Source of the DNA: Sinotaia quadrata
Lineage: Eukaryota > Mollusca > Gastropoda > Architaenioglossa > Viviparidae
Assembly: GCA_028829895.1 (NCBI GenBank)
Contig: CM054181.1
Coordinates: forward strand, 115,911,860 to 115,975,859
Direction of reading: 5' to 3'
DNA: 64,000 nt
Below the pieces are notes generated by a model. It was not told the DNA's origin. It worked only from the letters and a program-made list of their open reading frames with translations, and did not search any database. Shown in pieces: positions 32,601 through 40,089 of the stretch. Position numbers and translations under genes: made by a program. Every line of letters starts with the position of its first letter. The stretch's first letter is position 1.

Positions 32601-33741
32601 GAATGCCAATTAGAAATAAAAATTAAAAAGAAAATTGTGTTACCACTTTAAATTAATTACAATCTCTAAATGCTTTACAAATGGGGCTCAACTATACAAA
32701 TCTGTACCAGGGAGTGATTGTAGGGCAAAAGTATTTAATCTACCATAATCGGCGGGTGGGGTTTGAACACCTAACTTACCACACAAGAGTTCACAGCCAC
32801 ATAGCTCCTAGCACTTTAAAAAGTAATTGTTGGCCAATTTACCAGGACATTTAGAAGATTGTCAAATAAAGTAGTCGCTGAAAGATTGATTGATACACGA
32901 CCTGACGTTTAGATAGATTAGTAGGGTGGGTGGGTGGGACCCGTGATGGAATGGATGAATGAGCAGATGGGGATACAGATCACTGACTGGGTGCAAAGTG
33001 AATTTTCTTACCCCCACCGTTCCTGTTGACCAAATATGGAAATCGCCACAGGTTGCCAAGGCCGACACAGTAACCGACCACTGAGAGCACGTATTCACAT
33101 TTTCTTTTCCAGTTCAGTCGTTTGGACTTATCTTTCACACTTTCGTCTGCCTTGTGTTCGCTACCTTTCTCTTCAACGTCTGAAATCAAAGGACTGAACT
33201 GTTCGCCATTGGCCTTGTGTTCGCTACCTTTCTCTTCAACGTCTGAAATCAAAGGACTGAACTGTTCGCCATTGGCCTTGTGTTCGCTCCCTTTCTCTTC
33301 AACGTCTGAAATCAAAGGACTGAACTGTTCGCCATTGGCCTTGTGTTCGCTACCTTTCTCTTCAACGTGTGAAATCAAAGGACTGAACTGTTTGCCATTG
33401 GCCTTGTGTTCGCTACCTTTCTCTTCAACGTCTGAAATCAAAGGACTGAACTGTTCGCCATTGGCCTTGTGTTCGCTACCTTTCTCTTCAACGTGTGAAA
33501 TCAAAGGACTGAACTGTTTGCCATTGGCCACGTGTTCGCTCCCTTTCTCTTCAACGTCTGAAATCAAAGGACTGAACTGTTTGCCATTGGCCACGTGTTC
33601 GCTCCCTTTCTCTTCAACGTCTGAAATCAAAGGACTGAACTGTTTGCCACTGGCCATGTGTTCGCTCCCTTTCTCTTCAACGTCTGAAATCAAAGGACTG
33701 AACTGTTCGCCATTGGCCATGTGTAACTCTCCAGCCATCAT
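16578..33741 (-). CDS. SLC6-family sodium-dependent amino-acid/neurotransmitter transporter, complete 14-exon gene
   Basis: The encoded protein is a plasma-membrane symporter that takes up small amino acids or related solutes with sodium (usually chloride). Fourteen exons join in frame without exception to 805 residues; the repeat-free part (~610) is the usual SLC6 length. Residues 8-196 are nine 21-aa repeats, then TM1 ([23 protein letters not shown]), TM2, TM3, a large loop with a [10 protein letters not shown] cysteine pair and five N-glycosylation sequons, SSAEEFW before TM4, TM6 with [18 protein letters not shown]4 [13 protein letters not shown]8 LGVDT (sodium-2 site type) and TM12. Gly occupies the TM1 position where monoamine carriers have Asp, so this belongs to the amino-acid branch. 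TM6 resembles glycine transporters (SLC6A5/A9) and EL2 resembles SLC6A14, but the substrate is not assignable. The C-terminus TKL fits a class I PDZ ligand. An acceptor just upstream (33764) implies a 5' UTR exon. Confidence 0.95.
17078..17245 (-). CDS. SLC6 exon 13 (end of TM11, TM12)
   Basis: 56 codons, phase 0/0 (residues 720-775). Contains [20 protein letters not shown], then [20 protein letters not shown], the canonical TM12. Donor GTTAGT. Read-through would stop after two more codons (VS-stop), giving a short alternative C-terminus without the exon-14 tail. Confidence 0.9.
17246..18313. other. SLC6 intron 13
   Basis: AT-rich intron with no array, exon or element that I can support. A short GGTGGTGG run lies near 17485. 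Confidence 0.4.
18314..18408 (-). CDS. SLC6 exon 12 (IL5 and TM11 start)
   Basis: 95 bp. The two leading bases complete Asp688, and 31 codons follow (residues 689-719): [20 protein letters not shown] then [11 protein letters not shown], the usual loop and TM11. Donor GTGAGT. Confidence 0.9.
19140..19210. repeat. (CT)n and (ACGC)n microsatellites
   Basis: TTTCTC/TCTCTC run at 19146-19183, then ACACACACGCACGCACGCA, inside SLC6 intron 11. Confidence 0.9.
20000..20415. repeat. ~72-75-bp tandem repeat, 6 copies
   Basis: Units contain TTCCCTGTTAATCCGCTTAT, TTAACATGCTGATTTCATAG and AGTGCTTTCAATAAAACATA. Lies in SLC6 intron 11, next to a GACA/GATA microsatellite. Confidence 0.9.
20445..20668. repeat. 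GACA/GGCA/GATA tetranucleotide tract
   Basis: About 220 bp of mixed GACA, GGCA and (GATA)n repeats, ending only ~13 bp from the donor of SLC6 exon 11, so length changes here lie directly beside a splice site. Confidence 0.95.
20681..20780 (-). CDS. SLC6 exon 11 (TM10)
   Basis: 33 codons plus one base (residues 655-687): [12 protein letters not shown], then [20 protein letters not shown], the typical GG-x-[YF]-VFQL...E...WVYG segment. Acceptor CAG and donor GTAAGC. Confidence 0.92.
21284..21500. repeat. ~54-58-bp tandem repeat, 4 copies
   Basis: Units with ATTGTATAAGCTCACTTTTT, AATGTCGCAAAATGTTA and TATGGTGATGTAAA, in SLC6 intron 10 about 90 bp from exon 10. Confidence 0.85.
21593..21724 (-). 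CDS. SLC6 exon 10 (TM8 end, TM9)
   Basis: 44 codons, phase 0/0 (611-654): [20 protein letters not shown], then [20 protein letters not shown]. The T-S-x-x-D-x-FP motif is conserved in the family. Two AG sites lie near the start; the outer one keeps the canonical spacing after the DTE of exon 9. Confidence 0.92.
21790..21985. repeat. ~45-bp tandem repeat, 4 copies
   Basis: Units contain ACTGTTCGGAGACAGTTCAC and CGGGAAATCTGTACGTAATA, with minor variants, just upstream (minus-strand sense) of SLC6 exon 10. Confidence 0.9.
21990..23560. other. SLC6 intron 9: mostly featureless
   Basis: AT-rich intron. A GC-richer block at 22,905-23,145 differs in composition from its surroundings and may be an old insertion, but no coding or repeat identity is visible. 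Confidence 0.35.
23570..23682 (-). CDS. SLC6 exon 9 (EL4, TM8)
   Basis: Residues 574-610: [20 protein letters not shown], then [17 protein letters not shown]. With exon 8 it forms the family signature [11 protein letters not shown]. Leu/Asp/Thr in LGVDT correspond to the sodium-2 site of the family. Confidence 0.93.
24070..24165. repeat. Two-copy ~52-bp repeat
   Basis: AATTAATTAATAATTCATAA followed by ACAACACCATA occurs twice, in SLC6 intron 8. Confidence 0.75.
24295..24419 (-). CDS. SLC6 exon 8 (TM7, EL4 start)
   Basis: 41 codons with split codons at both ends (Arg531, Gly573): [20 protein letters not shown], then [20 protein letters not shown]. The SFFAGF-x-x-FSI-x-G-[FY]-MA pattern is diagnostic of SLC6. 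Confidence 0.95.
24566..24669 (-). CDS. SLC6 exon 7 (TM6)
   Basis: 34 codons plus two bases (497-530): [20 protein letters not shown], then [14 protein letters not shown]. The SYNK-[FY]-HNN motif is diagnostic. The SL-x-x-x-WGG unwound region looks like glycine-transporter members of the family. Confidence 0.95.
24731..24763 (+). repeat. Dispersed GC-rich motif with flanking 12-bp direct repeats
   Basis: CGCGAAAGCGGCGGAAGCCG followed by GAAGCGTTCCCC. It is flanked by the direct repeat AATTGTCTTCCT at 24716-24727 and 2474-offset copy 24774-24785, as expected of a ~46-bp insertion with target-site duplication. Same motif as 13651-13686 and 34716-34750. Confidence 0.75.
25778..25912 (-). CDS. 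SLC6 exon 6 (TM5, EL3)
   Basis: 45 codons, phase 0/0 (452-496): [20 protein letters not shown], then [20 protein letters not shown]. This is the family's TM5 with the R-G-x-x-LPGA-x-x-G-I-x-[YF]-Y signature. Confidence 0.95.
26455..26705. repeat. 48-bp minisatellite, 5 copies
   Basis: GCCTTCATGACCGACCATAG recurs every 48 bp from 26482, with ACATGTAGGCAAAAAGATT between copies. In SLC6 intron 5. Confidence 0.93.
26735..26915. repeat. ~30-bp degenerate minisatellite
   Basis: About six units of the type GAGGATAAGTGACAGACACT plus GGCT, diverged. In SLC6 intron 5. Confidence 0.8.
27600..28015. repeat. GATGAT/GATGGT-rich cryptic trinucleotide tract
   Basis: About 400 bp of loosely periodic GAT/GGT/AAT triplets on the plus strand with no strict unit, including two ~26-bp repeats with GAGATGAGGTGATA. 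Both strands appear open, but this is low-complexity sequence in SLC6 intron 5. Confidence 0.75.
28150..28282 (-). CDS. SLC6 exon 5 (TM4)
   Basis: One base completing Gln407, then 44 codons (408-451): [20 protein letters not shown], then [20 protein letters not shown] and SSGK. W-x-L-x-x-x-L-x-x-A-H-x-x-C-F-x-x-x-IKG-x-x-SSGK is typical TM4 of the family. Donor GTACGG. Confidence 0.95.
28325..28475. repeat. TTCC/TTTC polypyrimidine tract
   Basis: CTTCC-, TTTC- and CAAACTTCC-type units form ~150 bp of pyrimidine-rich plus strand, only ~45 bp from the exon 5 acceptor but purine-rich on the gene's own strand. Confidence 0.85.
28800..29065. repeat. 56-bp minisatellite, ~5 copies
   Basis: GGTTGGCAAATCTCATGTGA recurs at 28864, 28920, 28976 and 29032, with AAGCAATATGCAAACTGACT. 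It ends ~50 bp before SLC6 exon 4. Confidence 0.93.
29115..29268 (-). CDS. SLC6 exon 4 (second half of EL2)
   Basis: Completes Glu356, then 50 codons and two bases: contains sequons NVTG and NVTD and ends TSSAEEFWQ, the conserved S-x-x-E-[FY]-[FW] before TM4. Extracellular and variable in length, as usual for this loop. Donor GTAAGT. Confidence 0.93.
29465..29590. repeat. Short CTGGTAAAGTAATA repeats
   Basis: About eight imperfect ~14-20-bp units of ACTGGTAAAGTAATACTGG type, in SLC6 intron 3. Confidence 0.75.
30325..30528 (-). CDS. SLC6 exon 3 (TM3, first half of EL2)
   Basis: Residues 289-355 with split codons at both ends: [20 protein letters not shown], then [20 protein letters not shown] and [11 protein letters not shown]. 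Tyr-Tyr in TM3 is the conserved substrate/sodium region. The two Cys are the family's EL2 disulphide pair. NCT, NKS and NMS are sequons. Confidence 0.95.
31225..31910. repeat. 45-bp minisatellite decaying to the right
   Basis: CCCTTAGTCTGCTCAGAGAA recurs at 31231, 31276 and 31321 and on at 45 bp, nearly perfect to ~31500 and then strongly diverged to ~31900. In SLC6 intron 2. Confidence 0.92.
32051..32182 (-). CDS. SLC6 exon 2 (TM1 end, TM2)
   Basis: Residues 245-287 with split Gly at each end: [20 protein letters not shown], then [20 protein letters not shown] and LAK. The donor GTGCGG is not consensus but gives exactly the canonical PLAKG-IGF junction. A later GTCCTT would break the frame. 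Confidence 0.93.
32685..32820 (-). mobile_element. Possible tRNA-derived SINE fragment
   Basis: On the minus strand, GAGCTATGTGGCTGTGAACT resembles a decayed tRNA 5' half and GTGTTCAAACCCCACC contains a box-B-like GTTCAAACC. A non-tRNA tail with CTCCCTGGTACAG follows. No clear target duplication is visible. In SLC6 intron 1. Confidence 0.35.
33012..33741 (-). CDS. SLC6 exon 1 (repeat tail and TM1)
   Basis: Start chosen at the first in-frame ATG (33741-33739, part of ATGATGGCT). An AG acceptor 23 bp upstream suggests a leader exon. Residues 8-196 are nine repeats of 21 residues, then a basic linker and TM1 with [20 protein letters not shown]. 243 codons plus one base. Ends GGGG|GTAAG. Confidence 0.93.
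33153..33720 (-). repeat. Nine 63-bp coding repeats in the SLC6 N-terminus
   Basis: Consensus peptide [21 protein letters not shown], within one residue in most copies. Variable positions are the first residue (M/V/K), N/S, E/K and D/H. All nine keep QFSPLIS and EEKGSEH. DNA step is exactly 63 bp (e.g. TGAAATCAAAGG at 33181 and 33244). Each unit has an S-P site. Confidence 0.95.
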
Positions 33742-33779
33742 GCAGGATCTGAAATTCAAGCAGCTGTGAGTAAGAAAGA

Positions 33780-34650
33780 AAGTTCATTAAGCGGTCAGCC
33801 AGTCAGCTAGTTCGTCATTATGCCATTCAAACCAAACAACCCACTCACACATGTGCACGTCACTTGGGCGAATGATATATTACTTGGCCTTACAGACCTT
33901 AATACGAATTAATACGACCATTTTTCATCTTTTGGCAAATGGAGGTAAGGACGTGGCCAAGGTAAGCAGAAAAGGAAAAGAGGATGGAAAGTGGGCGAGA
34001 AAGAAAGAAAGAAATAATAAACGAAGAAGCCTTTATTATAAGCGTGAAAAATGTTTTGGTTATTAATTGAAATTCACGCATGAGTGGGTTAAAGACGTTT
34101 CGGTTAATAATTTAAATCACACATAAGTAGGGTAGATGTGTATTCACATTTATATCACGCATGAGTAGGTTAAATGCATTTTGGTTATTAAATATGTCAC
34201 GCATGGTTTGGGATAAGAAGACGCGCGTTGTTTATCGTAAATGAATGAAGCATACTAATTTACCCTACTTTTCAAATCTGCCCCGTGCCTCCTTCTCCTA
34301 TTTTTTGTTTGCATTCTTTTCTGTTTTATTCTTTCTCTTTCTCCCTCATAGCTCATGTGCGTTTGTGTGTGTGTTAGTGTGTGTGAATTGGTGATTAGAG
34401 TCAGAACAAGTTTCTCTTACCAACCAAAAGCGTTTTACACGCATGAATTTCAGGACATTGAATTTAATACTTTTGAAAGCCGGCTATTAGAATTTTATTG
34501 TATTTTTATTTGCTGTCAAATTAGGAATGTTTAAAAGAGGTTTTGTTAATGGTTTTTCCTTTTTCTTTCCTGGCAGATGGTAACATTATTGCTTATTTCA
34601 TTGCGTCAAATACATTATTATTCATTTCATTGCGTCAAATACATTATTAC
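33780..34650. other. Upstream flank of the SLC6 coding region
   Basis: No additional coding exon recognised. 34,050-34,210 holds three faint ~58-bp units with CACGCATGAGTAGG and TTTGGTTATTAA. A leader exon must lie here or further right if the 33764 acceptor is used. Confidence 0.35.
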
Positions 34651-34655
34651 TTATT

Positions 34656-34780
34656 GCATTGTGTCAAATATGTTATTACTTATTTCATCGCATCAAATAT
34701 GAGTGAGTGAATGTAGGGAGCGCTTCCGGCTTCCGCCGCTTTCGCGCTGGTAATAAGTAATAACATATTTGACACAATGC
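34656..34780. repeat. 29-bp perfect inverted repeat around the GC-rich motif
   Basis: Left arm 34656-34684 (GCATTGTGTCAAATATGTTA and on) is the exact reverse complement of 34752-34780. The 67-bp centre contains the dispersed GC-rich motif at 34716-34750. The left arm is part of a local ~36-bp direct repeat (34,600-34,690). Confidence 0.9.
34716..34750 (-). repeat. Dispersed GC-rich ~35-bp motif, intact copy
   Basis: Plus strand GGGAGCGCTTCCGGCTTCCG then CCGCTTTCGCGCTGG. The reverse complement matches 24731-24763 almost perfectly and 13651-13686 with a few changes. Confidence 0.8.
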
Positions 34781-35020
34781 AACGTGATTTCATTGATAAC
34801 GATTTACTTAGTTTGATGTGACTGCTTGAAACGTGATTTCATTGATGACGTTTTACTTAGATTGGTGTGACTGCTTGAAACGTGATTTCATTGATGACGT
34901 TTTACTTAGTTTGGTGTGACTGCTTGAAACGTGATTTCATTGATGACGTTTTACTTAGTTTGATGTGACTGCTTGAAACGTGATTTCATTGATGACTTTT
35001 TATTTAGTTTCACTTTATGT
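34781..35020. repeat. 49-bp minisatellite, 5 copies
   Basis: AACGTGATTTCATTGATGAC recurs every 49 bp from 34781, with GTTTTACTTAGTTTGATGTG. Confidence 0.93.
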
Positions 35021-36028
35021 CAATACGTCAGTTTCTTTTCACTTCTGGAAATTATTTCCCGATCGGGATTAAAAACTTGAACTGTATTAACTATAATAAT
35101 AATAGTGTTCTATTGTTCTCGTACTAGTCGGCGATTTTAAAGTTTAAAAATGGTATTAATTGATCAAAACGGTCGGCATATCTGTAAGTTCTAATAAATT
35201 ATTGTGAAACTAGAGCATGGGGCACCATGGGGCACCACATGAGGCACCACAAACACAGAGGTCTCCTTTTCAAATCCTTCTATAACATTACAGGGATTCA
35301 CTGGGGATAATAGGCACCTAGTTTAAATAATTCTAAACCAATCGCACGCCTTATAACAACCTTTCGTCTTGAGCTAACCAATGAATTGTAGGTTGTGTTA
35401 AGCATAGAAAGTACTCTCATGTTTCAGCCAGCTTGAAAGTCCTTTTCAAACTTTAGCAGTCAGCAAAAAGTACTCCTTCAAAAAACTTTGATCTGCATTG
35501 CTTCTAGAAAAGTTACAAGCTGCCTTTGCTCATATTTACTCCAGGACTGATCATGGTAAGCAGAGCAAATATTCTTTAATTTTTTAAGCAAATATTTAAA
35601 TAATTTTCTTTTGTTTTAAGAGGGTGTGCTCTCCTGAGCATATTTGCAGTTTTTTTGGTTTCAAAGCTTTTGGGTGCAATCATTATTTAATTTATTGTAT
35701 TTTTAAATACTTCTTTAAAAGCTATTATTCTTTATGTTTTACCATTTAATGTCATTACATTCTACAGATTATTAAGCTGAAAAGTGAGTTTATAATGGGG
35801 AAAACATAGTTACAGAGCATAATTTGTCAGAGATGTTGAATGCCCCGATTACTATTTTCTTGCTTGAAAAAGTAAATGAAAAATATTTATGGTTATTTTA
35901 AGAATGTGGAAATAAAGAAGAAGACTTCAATTTAAAAACTGTTATTGTTAGAAAGTTAGTATTGACATAAACATGAACCCTAAGGATATTTTTGGTCTTT
36001 TTTCTCCCAACAGCAGGAGTAGTGCTTA

Positions 36029-36430
36029 ATGTCCCATAATATTTTGTTGGCAGAACGGTTCGAATGTAGAAAAAAAACTAATGGTGGAAGAACCAGCTTT
36101 AAAAAATCATCAGATGCCTACAATGCAGTAATGACAGGAGAGATTGTCTCTCAACCAGGCAGCAAAATATTATGGCGTCAACAAAACATCCTTGCTCCGA
36201 AGAACATCAGGAGAGGTGCCAGTTGACGCCACAGTAAGCAGATCAGCTGTGTTTTCTTTGCCTCAGGCTGGGGTTAGGGGCTTCACCTCTGGTGAAATCA
36301 AGGACTTTGTCAGAGACTTTGTTGATGACAATGGTTTGGAGACACCATTTATTGGTGACCGTCCCGGAGATGACTGAATTTATGGGTTTTTGAAGCGTCA
36401 TCCAGCTATTGTGCCCAGAAAAAACTGAGC
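36029..36430 (+). pseudogene. Relic of a pogo-type (psq helix-turn-helix) transposase
   Basis: Frame 1 gives RKKTNGGRTSFKKSSDAYNA. After a one-base slip the next frame gives SLNQAAKYYGVNKTSLLRRT, a psq-type DNA-binding helix-turn-helix as in pogo/Tigger/jerky-like transposases. Then GFTSGEIKDFVRDFVDDNG and, past a TGA, IYGFLKRHPAIVPRKN. At least one frameshift and one stop. No DDE catalytic part remains, so it is a truncated remnant rather than a working gene. Confidence 0.55.
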
Positions 36431-37922
36431 ACTGCTGGTTTCACATAAGATGCACAGACATCACAGTACCAACAAGAAGAGCTGCAGGATGCAGAATGGA
36501 CATGTGATTTTTGTTCACAATAGGCTTAGTGCCTAATGCCCCGGAGATGTGATGTCAAATGCCCCAGATGACCCGAATAATGGATTTTCACCTGTGTTTC
36601 ACAATTATATCAATAAATCATTTAATAATGTAATTCTAAAGCAATGTGTTGTAATGTTTTAATACTTTCATCTATTTTACATATTCTGTGACGTCATTTT
36701 GTCATTAAAAAAATATATTTCTGCTTGAAAATATATTTCTGCTTGCTAACAAACATACGGGCACCAGTTATAAAGTGTGGTGCCTATTGCCCTGTTTTGA
36801 ACGGTGGCATGCAATATTAATAAAATTCACCTACCCTACAACTATCTAAAAAATGTTTATATTGCATTGCATTTGGTGTCTTAACTGTATACTTAGTTTC
36901 GTTTAGTTCCCCAAAATTATTGCATATATTAAAATAAACATTTAAAATAATTTGAGTTTATTATGTGATTTTCTCGTGATATAAAAAGATATTATTTTTT
37001 TAATGTGTTACTTTTAGACTTATCTATTAATTTATTTATGTGATACTCATACTTGAATATTTGTGTCAATGCGTCAGAGTTTTAGATTTTTCTCCTTTGA
37101 ATTTTTTTGGTAGTAAATAAAGCTCTCCATAATACTGGTACTTCTATGCCCTATTCGGCAACACGTTTGAACCTGACTAAGCTCTATCACGGAGGCGTTA
37201 AGTTGTAAAAGATTATCCCTCTGATCTCTCGGACACAACTGACATAGTACACAAGATTTTTAAAATAGCTACATTTAAAAATAATGTTGATTTAAAACAA
37301 GGCGCATTGCATTGTTGTACTAGTTTAGTGATAACACGTCAGACGACACATACAATTTTTTTCTGTGAATTCTTTTCTGTAACTTTTTTTTTTCTCTTGT
37401 AACATTTTTCCGCTCACCACTGAGTTAAACCGTTGTTAATTTTTTCTACTGTAAACAGACACGGTAAGACGATCGTCAGGGGAAAGAACTCTCATCAGCC
37501 GTGGACAGATACGAATGGGTTTGGAGTCATGAATGTTCGACCAGTTGAGACATGCATTCTAACTAGATTAGATTTCTTCTTTTATGAATTATTCATTTAT
37601 TTAAGAATACAAGTAGTTTGGCGTCAAATGCCGCTCGTTATCAAAACACCAATATGTTTGCGTACCGACCTCAAGCGTGCGTTTAACAGTTAGCAAACTA
37701 GTGCTCGTTCCTGTAACTGTCCCTGGTTACCTAGCAACGTGTTCTGCAGAAATAACTACTCTTTTTAATGTTGTTCGTTAACATTTCTCTAAATTAACAA
37801 AATACTTTAACATTCAACGTGCACAATGCCCGAGAAGTGAACGTACTGTGTTTCATGATGGAAAGCCACCTATTACTATTTACCCGAAAACTCTTCGTAC
37901 CGACACAGTGGAAAACCTATAC

Positions 37923-38097
37923 CAGGGGTTCTTAACCTGGGGTTCATAGATGGGCTTCAAGGGGTCCGTGAAAGTAAAAAATATTCACCCTTATTTTTAT
38001 ATTTTGCTTACGTGCATTTTTCTAGGGAGGAGGTCCATATCTTTCACCAGATTTTCAAAGGGGTCCATGACTCAAAATAAAGGTTACGAACCTAAGT
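37923..38097. mobile_element. 175-bp non-autonomous hAT element (MITE)
   Basis: Starts CAGGGGTTCTTAACCTGGGG and ends GGTTACGAACCTAAGT, an imperfect terminal inverted repeat. Flanked by the exact 8-bp direct repeat ACCTATAC (37915-37922 and 38098-38105), the target-site length of hAT elements. No coding capacity. Confidence 0.8.
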
Positions 38098-38109
38098 ACC
38101 TATACGTTA

Positions 38110-39120
38110 CCTCAGTCCTCGGGCGACAGTTGGGAGTAAAGGAGAAGGTTACCGTTGAGCGTTGGCAGAAGGGAGAGAATTCAGATGACCAGCGTTGATG
38201 TCTGGTTGAACTGAACTCGTCACCATATGGCAAGCGATCCGAGAGTCCCCATAGCGTCAGTCCGGACGTTAGCTGTCATTAAAAAAGATATTCATTGGGT
38301 AATCGAATATCCGAACTTTGAAAACTTGACGGGCAGAGTCGAAGCGAGTAACCACTTCTTATCCTCCAGCTGAAAACCGGTCGCTTTAAAGTCGGTTCCC
38401 TTACACGGTACACTGAGCGCTAATAACGATACTTTTGTGGTTACACGTCACGACACAAATAGAAATGCTTTCCTTGCGGTTAAGTACCGACTGTTGGTAG
38501 TGCCCATGTCAAGCTCTAGATACATTTTGATGTTGAAAAAAATCTTTTGATTTGTCAGATAAAAGTTTAAATTGCAGGCCCTTGAAAATACTGCCCTTCC
38601 TTGGAATTTTATTTTGGTGAGAAAATAATAAATACGACAAAGACATTCAGGCTAGAAAGGAAATGTTGAGAGACTCGGTGCATCTAAGAATAAAACTGTT
38701 TAAATTAATTGGGTCATCATATTTATAGTAAATTAACTTCCGTGTGTGAGTAAATGATAATGATACACCAAGCAAAGTAATGCAATTTCTTGCGTTCCAG
38801 GAATACAGCTTAAATCAAAAGGTGCTTACGTTCACTTTGAAACGATTTGGGTTACAATTTAGCATGAATTTAACATATTTTTTAATGTTTGTAAAGCTCG
38901 GTCCAGTGCAACAAAAGGAGAGAGAGCTGCTTTCTGTTTTATCATTCCTACAGACCAATACAAGCCATCTGCCCTCTCTCAATATTATGTATTGGTAAAC
39001 AGCTCATTTCATGTGTTTAGGGTTTGGGGGGGGTTTAGAAATGAAAATTGTCAGTGAGATATTGAAACGTACGTTAATGTTAAAGCAAACAATGACGACT
39101 TCCCCCCCCAAAAAAAAAAA
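38110..39120. other. Non-coding stretch, no gene seen
   Basis: No supported exon or element. The only oddity is a run of C then A at 39,102-39,120. Confidence 0.35.
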
Positions 39121-39182
39121 GAAATAAAAAAAAACCAACATACCAAATAATGCAGACTAAATTAAATATTTCTATTTCACTT

Positions 39183-39416
39183 TTAAAAGAACGCAAAACG
39201 AAATGGTACGGACATGTCACACTATCAACAGGGTTTGCCAAGGCAATCATGCAAGGAGGACGAAGGAGAGAAAAAGATGGGAGGATACTATCCAGAGTGG
39301 ACAGGATTGAAGCTAAGCGAAACAGTAAGATTACCAGAGAACAGAATGGAATGGAGGAAGCTGGTTGTCTAGTCATCAGTGGTGCCCCAACGGTCGGCAA
39401 GACTAAGGGATAGATA
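39183..39416 (+). pseudogene. 3' end of a LINE reverse-transcriptase ORF, decayed
   Basis: KERKTKWYGHVT in one frame, then KRWEDTI, and in another frame EWTGLKLSETVRLPENRMEW, RKLVV, one in-frame TAG, SSVVPQRSARLRDR and a stop. This is the typical C-terminal tail (KW-[FY]-GHV ... EWTGL ... WR-x-LV ... RLRDR) of non-LTR retrotransposon ORF2, RTE-like. At least one frameshift and one stop. Confidence 0.65.
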
Positions 39417-39970
39417 GATTTCACTTTATCAGAAAGCTCACTCACTCACATTTTAATTAATTGAAATCAAAACAGTGAGACGAAACACGTACTTCAACAT
39501 ACTCTCATAGTAAAAAGTAAAATACCAAATTTCAGTTGTTGTTTGTCACAGCACAAAACTGTTTATTATCAGAATTGTTTAGCCAGAAGTAAAAGTGAAA
39601 TGCAAAATTAATAAACAATTATTTTAATTTTGTAAAATTAAATAACTTACAATTACATTACATTCAATCAGGTATGTGAACAATGGCCCTTTAGCTCCAG
39701 TCATGATATCTTTTAGCTTATTATTAAATAAGGTCGCACACACTCAAAATATTGAAGACTACACAACACACACACAAGACAAAGGAAAAGTTATAATGTA
39801 CTCCGTGATTAATTCTAAAAGTTAAGAATACGGGTTCTTTCTGACCACGTCTTCGTATCGCTCGATAAAAATGTTTGCACACAATGTTTGTGTCAAAATG
39901 TCCAGAAACCATTAGTAATAAGATACATTTCTTAAATATCGTTTTTAGAAGTTCTCAGAATTTACTGGAT

Positions 39971-39971
39971 T

Positions 39972-40046
<75 letters not shown>

Positions 40047-40085
40047 GTCTGTCTGTCTTTCTTTTATTCTTTCTTTCTTTCTTTT
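39971..40085. repeat. (TTTC)n microsatellite
   Basis: About 25 tetranucleotide units with a short CTGT interruption. Confidence 0.95.
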
Positions 40086-40089
40086 TTTA

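Noticed and set aside
33122..33769. 215-codon plus-strand open frame antisense to SLC6
   Set aside because: Mirror of the 63-bp coding repeats of SLC6 exon 1. The minus strand carries the unmistakable transporter.
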